Shown: one piece after another, positions 34,317 to 38,505 of the stretch
How positions within the stretch are numbered: the first letter of the stretch is position 1
Layout: every line of letters begins with the position of its first letter
From: Staphylococcus xylosus
GTDB lineage: Bacteria > Bacillota > Bacilli > Staphylococcales > Staphylococcaceae
Assembly: GCF_002732165.1 (NCBI RefSeq)
Contig: NZ_MRZO01000011.1
Location: 1-38,505 of the forward strand
Direction: 5' to 3'
Length of the DNA stretch: 38,505 nucleotides
Position numbers and translations under genes: made by a program
Notes under the pieces: model-generated
The model's input: the letters and a program-made list of their open reading frames with translations, nothing else
What the model was told of the DNA's origin: nothing
Database searches by the model: none

Positions 34317-35246
34317 TTAACTCACCCCTTTTATCACAATTTGTTCAAATACTAATATCGGATTAACATTTTGATTTAATTTTTTATGTGCTTCTGTTAT
34401 TTGATCATATATCAAAATAATTTGATTATATGTTAGTTTGCTAGCAAATCCTTTCACTTCTTCGTGTAAATCATGGTATATGATATCATCATCCATTCCT
34501 ACTTTAGCATGCACAACATCTTCAAAGAAACCGTTAACTGCCGCTAATGTAACTAACTGTAAACGACGATTTTTAGCCAGCTTTAATAAATCGACAATCG
34601 CTATCAGCGCCATTGAACGATTTGTTAACAACAATTGGCACCATTTTATAATACTTTTACGTAATGCCAACAGGTCTGCTTCTTCATTTAACGCTACTGC
34701 AGTTTCAATTTGGGTTGTATATGTACTTAGCAATTCTGCTACAGGACGCGAAATTTCTCGTTCGATTAACCTTTCGATAAACATAGACTTATCTATTGGC
34801 TTAAAATATACATGCTGACATCTAGAGTGAATAGTATCTAAAATTTGCTCTGGTTTCGTTGTTAATAAGATGGCTATCGTATTATCGGGTGGTTCTTCTA
34901 AAAATTTTAAAATACTATTTTCACCTTGAACAGTTAACTTCTCAAAAGATTCAATAATATATACTTTATAGTTACCTTCGATAGGTAGTTGATTCATATG
35001 ATGCACTAATTGTTCTACTTGGTCTTTTTTAATCGTAGTTTCTTCAGAAGATATATACATAAAATCTGGATGATTAAATGTTTCTACTTTTAACTGACAT
35101 TGATTGTCTTGGTCACATAAGATTAATTTCGTAAAATCAATTGCTACTTGTTGCATAGATTGTCCATCATCGCCCTCAAATAAATAAGCGTGTGACAGTT
35201 TATTTGATTGATACGCTTTAGTCAGTCTTTCTAACTCATCCATCAT
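34317..35246 (-). CDS. holB: DNA polymerase III delta' subunit
   Basis: Clamp-loader subunit. The 309 aa contain LSHAYLFEGDDGQSMQQVA at the position of a Walker A, which is degenerate as in other delta' subunits; SILKFLEEPPDNTIAILLTT and ILDTIHSRCQHVYFKP follow. The usual zinc-binding cysteines are reduced here, with only CDQDNQC visible, as I recall for S. aureus. Two adjacent ATG codons (35246, 35243) are possible starts; GGAG is seven bases before the first. There is no clear terminator between darA and holB. Confidence 0.95.
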   Translation of the reverse strand: MMDELERLTKAYQSNKLSHAYLFEGDDGQSMQQVAIDFTKLILCDQDNQCQLKVETFNHPDFMYISSEETTIKKDQVEQLVHHMNQLPIEGNYKVYIIESFEKLTVQGENSILKFLEEPPDNTIAILLTTKPEQILDTIHSRCQHVYFKPIDKSMFIERLIEREISRPVAELLSTYTTQIETAVALNEEADLLALRKSIIKWCQLLLTNRSMALIAIVDLLKLAKNRRLQLVTLAAVNGFFEDVVHAKVGMDDDIIYHDLHEEVKGFASKLTYNQIILIYDQITEAHKKLNQNVNPILVFEQIVIKGVS

Positions 35247-35267
35247 AAAGTTACTCCTTTATATAAA

Positions 35268-35292
35268 AAGGCTGCTTATACATAGTAACCTT
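35268..35292 (-). terminator. weak hairpin between darA and holB
   Basis: AAGGTT and AGCCTT arms followed by TTTTTATA, directly before the holB ribosome binding site. A second imperfect palindrome (35352-35371) starts just after the darA stop. Either could attenuate transcription, but both have short or wobble-rich stems. Confidence 0.3.
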
Positions 35293-35377
35293 ACAAAGCA
35301 CATTACTTAAGTTCATAACAATTTAGTCTTAAGTGGAAATGTAATTTGAAAGGTCACTATATATAGCAACCATGATT

Positions 35378-35728
<351 letters not shown>

Positions 35729-35733
35729 TTATA

Positions 35734-37696
<1,963 letters not shown>

Positions 37697-37726
37697 AAAA
37701 CACCCACTTTTCAAACTTTAATTTTC

Positions 37727-37740
37727 ATTATATTTTAACA
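37727..37740 (-). promoter_or_regulatory. candidate promoter of the yaaO-tmk-darA unit
   Basis: Two overlapping -10 options on the minus strand: extended TGTTAAAAT (37732-37740) and TATAAT (37727-37732). The -35 is poor. The start would be about 25-30 nt before the yaaO ATG. Confidence 0.4.
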
Positions 37741-37830
37741 CATTTAAAGAACTTCTCGTAAGCTTATATAGCTCTTGTTATTTCCTATTTTAAGTACCAC
37801 TATCATTTTATTAGGTTAATAGGATTTGTA

Positions 37831-37848
37831 CATGAGTAGCTACTCATG
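37831..37848. repeat. perfect 18-nt palindrome, CATGAGTAG/CTACTCATG
   Basis: The first of three related hairpins in this region. The other two (38034-38050 and 38311-38327) read CATGAGC-TTT-GCTCATG. All three occupy the same place in the repeated rrn 3' flank. Confidence 0.75.
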
Positions 37849-37880
37849 TACTCCTTTAAAACCGACAATTATTTTCGGTT

Positions 37881-37948
37881 GAAGTTAAGCTCTTCACGCA
37901 TAAAAAAAGAGACCCTATTGGATCTTTAATTGCCTGTAACGTCCCACT
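37881..37948 (-). repeat. decayed copy of the rrn 3' end: terminator plus 5S remnant
   Basis: GAAGTTAAGCTCTT, a T-run, an AGACCC/GGATCT hairpin and GCCTGTAACGTC match the same order at 38361-38422, where a real 5S gene is attached. The remnant GCCTGTAACGTC (37932-37943) corresponds to the 3' end of 5S. Confidence 0.7.
37902..37927 (-). terminator. second rrn-type terminator
   Basis: AGATCC pairs with GGGTCT (one G-U pair), followed by seven T on the minus strand. It is a diverged copy of the terminator at 38382-38406. It would catch read-through before yaaO. Confidence 0.75.
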
Positions 37949-38030
37949 TTATTAATTTTAACTCATAATTTTATTAAGCCAGACTTGTAAATCTCTTATC
38001 AAATTATGTTTCATTGTATTAGTGGGACTT
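37939..38030. repeat. inverted-repeat-bounded element, copy B
   Basis: A 92-bp element flanked by GTCCCACT and AGTGGGAC. Its inner sequence is similar to copy A (38217-38307), including AAATTATGTTTCATTGTATT. The GTGGGAC ends recall a family of intergenic repeats common in staphylococcal genomes. Confidence 0.7.
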
Positions 38031-38033
38031 ATG

Positions 38034-38050
38034 CATGAGCTTTGCTCATG
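38034..38050. repeat. CATGAGC-TTT-GCTCATG hairpin, copy 2
   Basis: A seven-bp perfect stem with a three-base loop. It directly follows element B and precedes the 5S pseudogene. Confidence 0.75.
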
Positions 38051-38060
38051 TATTCCACTT

Positions 38061-38109
38061 TTCCTACTCTTGCGGAACGTAAGTCTGCTACCTTCGGCGC
38101 TAAAGACCT
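38061..38109 (-). pseudogene. 5S rRNA pseudogene fragment (3' half)
   Basis: On the minus strand this reads GGTCTTTAGCGCCGAAGGTAG, then CAGACTTACGTTCCGCAAGAG, against real 5S CTCTTTAGCGCCGATGGTAG and CGGACTTACGTTCCGCAAGAG. About 50 nt match with a few changes and small gaps. The 5' half and the 3' end are gone. Confidence 0.85.
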
Positions 38110-38216
38110 TTCTTGCCGTGAGACAAGCGCTCGCATCTTTTCTCACTTGCACGCTCTCCTTACTCACTTACCACTCGTAAGCTCGTTTCGTCGCTCGTTT
38201 AGTTCGTCAGCTTCTA
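38110..38216. other. GC-richer, low-complexity stretch with GAGCG-like words
   Basis: On the minus strand GAGCG or close variants recur (GCGAGCGC, GAGAGCGTGC, AACGAGCGACG, AACGAGC). I recognise no gene or RNA, and the composition differs from the AT-rich flanks. It may be a decayed rRNA or repeat segment. Confidence 0.35.
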
Positions 38217-38307
38217 AAGTCCCACTTTTGAATTCTAACTTCTAAGTTTATTAAGATAGACTCGTAAATCTATTATTAAATTATGTTTCATTGTATTAGT
38301 GGGACTT
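38217..38307. repeat. inverted-repeat-bounded element, copy A
   Basis: A 91-bp element with perfect ten-base ends, AAGTCCCACT and AGTGGGACTT. It is paired with copy B 277 bp away (measured at the right-hand repeat). Confidence 0.75.
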
Positions 38308-38310
38308 ATG

Positions 38311-38327
38311 CATGAGCTTTGCTCATG
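38311..38327. repeat. CATGAGC-TTT-GCTCATG hairpin, copy 3
   Basis: The same as copy 2. It lies between element A and the rrn terminator of the real 5S gene. Confidence 0.75.
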
Positions 38328-38381
38328 TATTCCTTTTCCCTCTCGACAATTACTTTTGAAGAAGTTAAGCTCTTTACGCAT

Positions 38382-38406
38382 AAAAAAAAGACCCTATTGG
38401 GTCTTT
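38382..38406 (-). terminator. rrn terminator after the right-hand 5S gene
   Basis: A perfect AAAGACCC/GGGTCTTT stem with a four-base loop and eight T on the minus strand, a few bases past the 5S 3' end. Confidence 0.93.
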
Positions 38407-38410
38407 AATT

Positions 38411-38505
38411 GCCTGGCAACGTCCTACTCTTGCGGAACGTAAGTCCGACTACCATCGGCGCTAAAGAGCTTAACTTCTGTGTTCGGCATGGGAACAGGTG
38501 TGACC
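38411..38505 (-). rRNA. rrf: 5S ribosomal RNA, partial (cut by the window edge)
   Basis: The 3' 95 or so nt of a 5S gene, the same as the 5S at 838-952 over the shared part. The 5' end and the presumed 23S and 16S genes lie outside the window. It ends an rrn operon located upstream of yaaO, as at the same site in S. aureus. Confidence 0.93.

Noticed and set aside
37958..38245. ORFs of 67-69 aa on both strands in the rrn 3' flank
   Set aside because: They run through the 5S pseudogene and repeat elements, with no ribosome site and no recognisable protein.
38411..38505. Treating the right-hand 5S as a pseudogene
   Set aside because: It agrees with the left-hand 5S over the whole visible part; it is only cut by the window edge.

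Overview
The window is a low-GC Gram-positive chromosome segment. Gene order and protein sequences point to Staphylococcus. Several proteins (PurR, Mfd, HolB, FolB, DarA, Tmk) are close to, but not the same as, the S. aureus versions I remember, so a coagulase-negative or other non-aureus species is likely. I cannot fix the species. Every gene I trust lies on the minus strand, and the text below follows transcription from high to low coordinates.

Right edge (38505 to about 37700): the 3' part of a 5S rRNA gene that continues outside the window, its rrn terminator, then about 700 bp of decayed copies of this rrn 3' end. These include a 5S pseudogene fragment, a second terminator and two elements bounded by GTCCCAC/GTGGGAC inverted repeats. 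Next, 37696-33154 holds an amino acid decarboxylase-like gene (yaaO type), tmk, darA (c-di-AMP receptor), holB, ricT and yabA, ended by a strong terminator. 33040-31237 holds a tRNA/rRNA modification group (trmN6-like methyltransferase, GIY-YIG protein, rsmI). 30897-28119 is metS-tatD. 27984-26179 is rnmV-rsmA-veg. 25823-23361 is ispE-purR-ridA-spoVG. 22897-20424 is glmU-prs. Then come rplY (ctc-type L25, with a structured leader) and a long overlapping operon pth-mfd-flippase-mazG-rqcP-divIC. yabR-like, tilS-hpt, ftsH, hslO, cysK, folP-folB-folK-lysS follow.

Left edge (1085-1): two rrn-like promoters drive a 5S rRNA that has no 23S in front of it, then eight tRNAs (Val, Thr, Lys, Gly, Leu, Arg, Pro, Ala), then a leader that probably runs into a 16S gene outside the window.

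The order from yaaO to lysS matches the origin-proximal part of the Bacillus subtilis chromosome with the sporulation genes removed, though spoVG remains. This is conserved housekeeping DNA (translation, DNA repair, cell division, cell-wall precursors, folate, nucleotides). I see no prophage, insertion sequence, CRISPR array or defence island. The least ordinary features are non-coding: the decayed 5S/terminator repeats, the 5S that heads the tRNA operon, the rplY leader with a seven-codon upstream ORF, a candidate plus-strand small RNA upstream of metS, and a terminator placed directly before the trmN6-like ribosome binding site.
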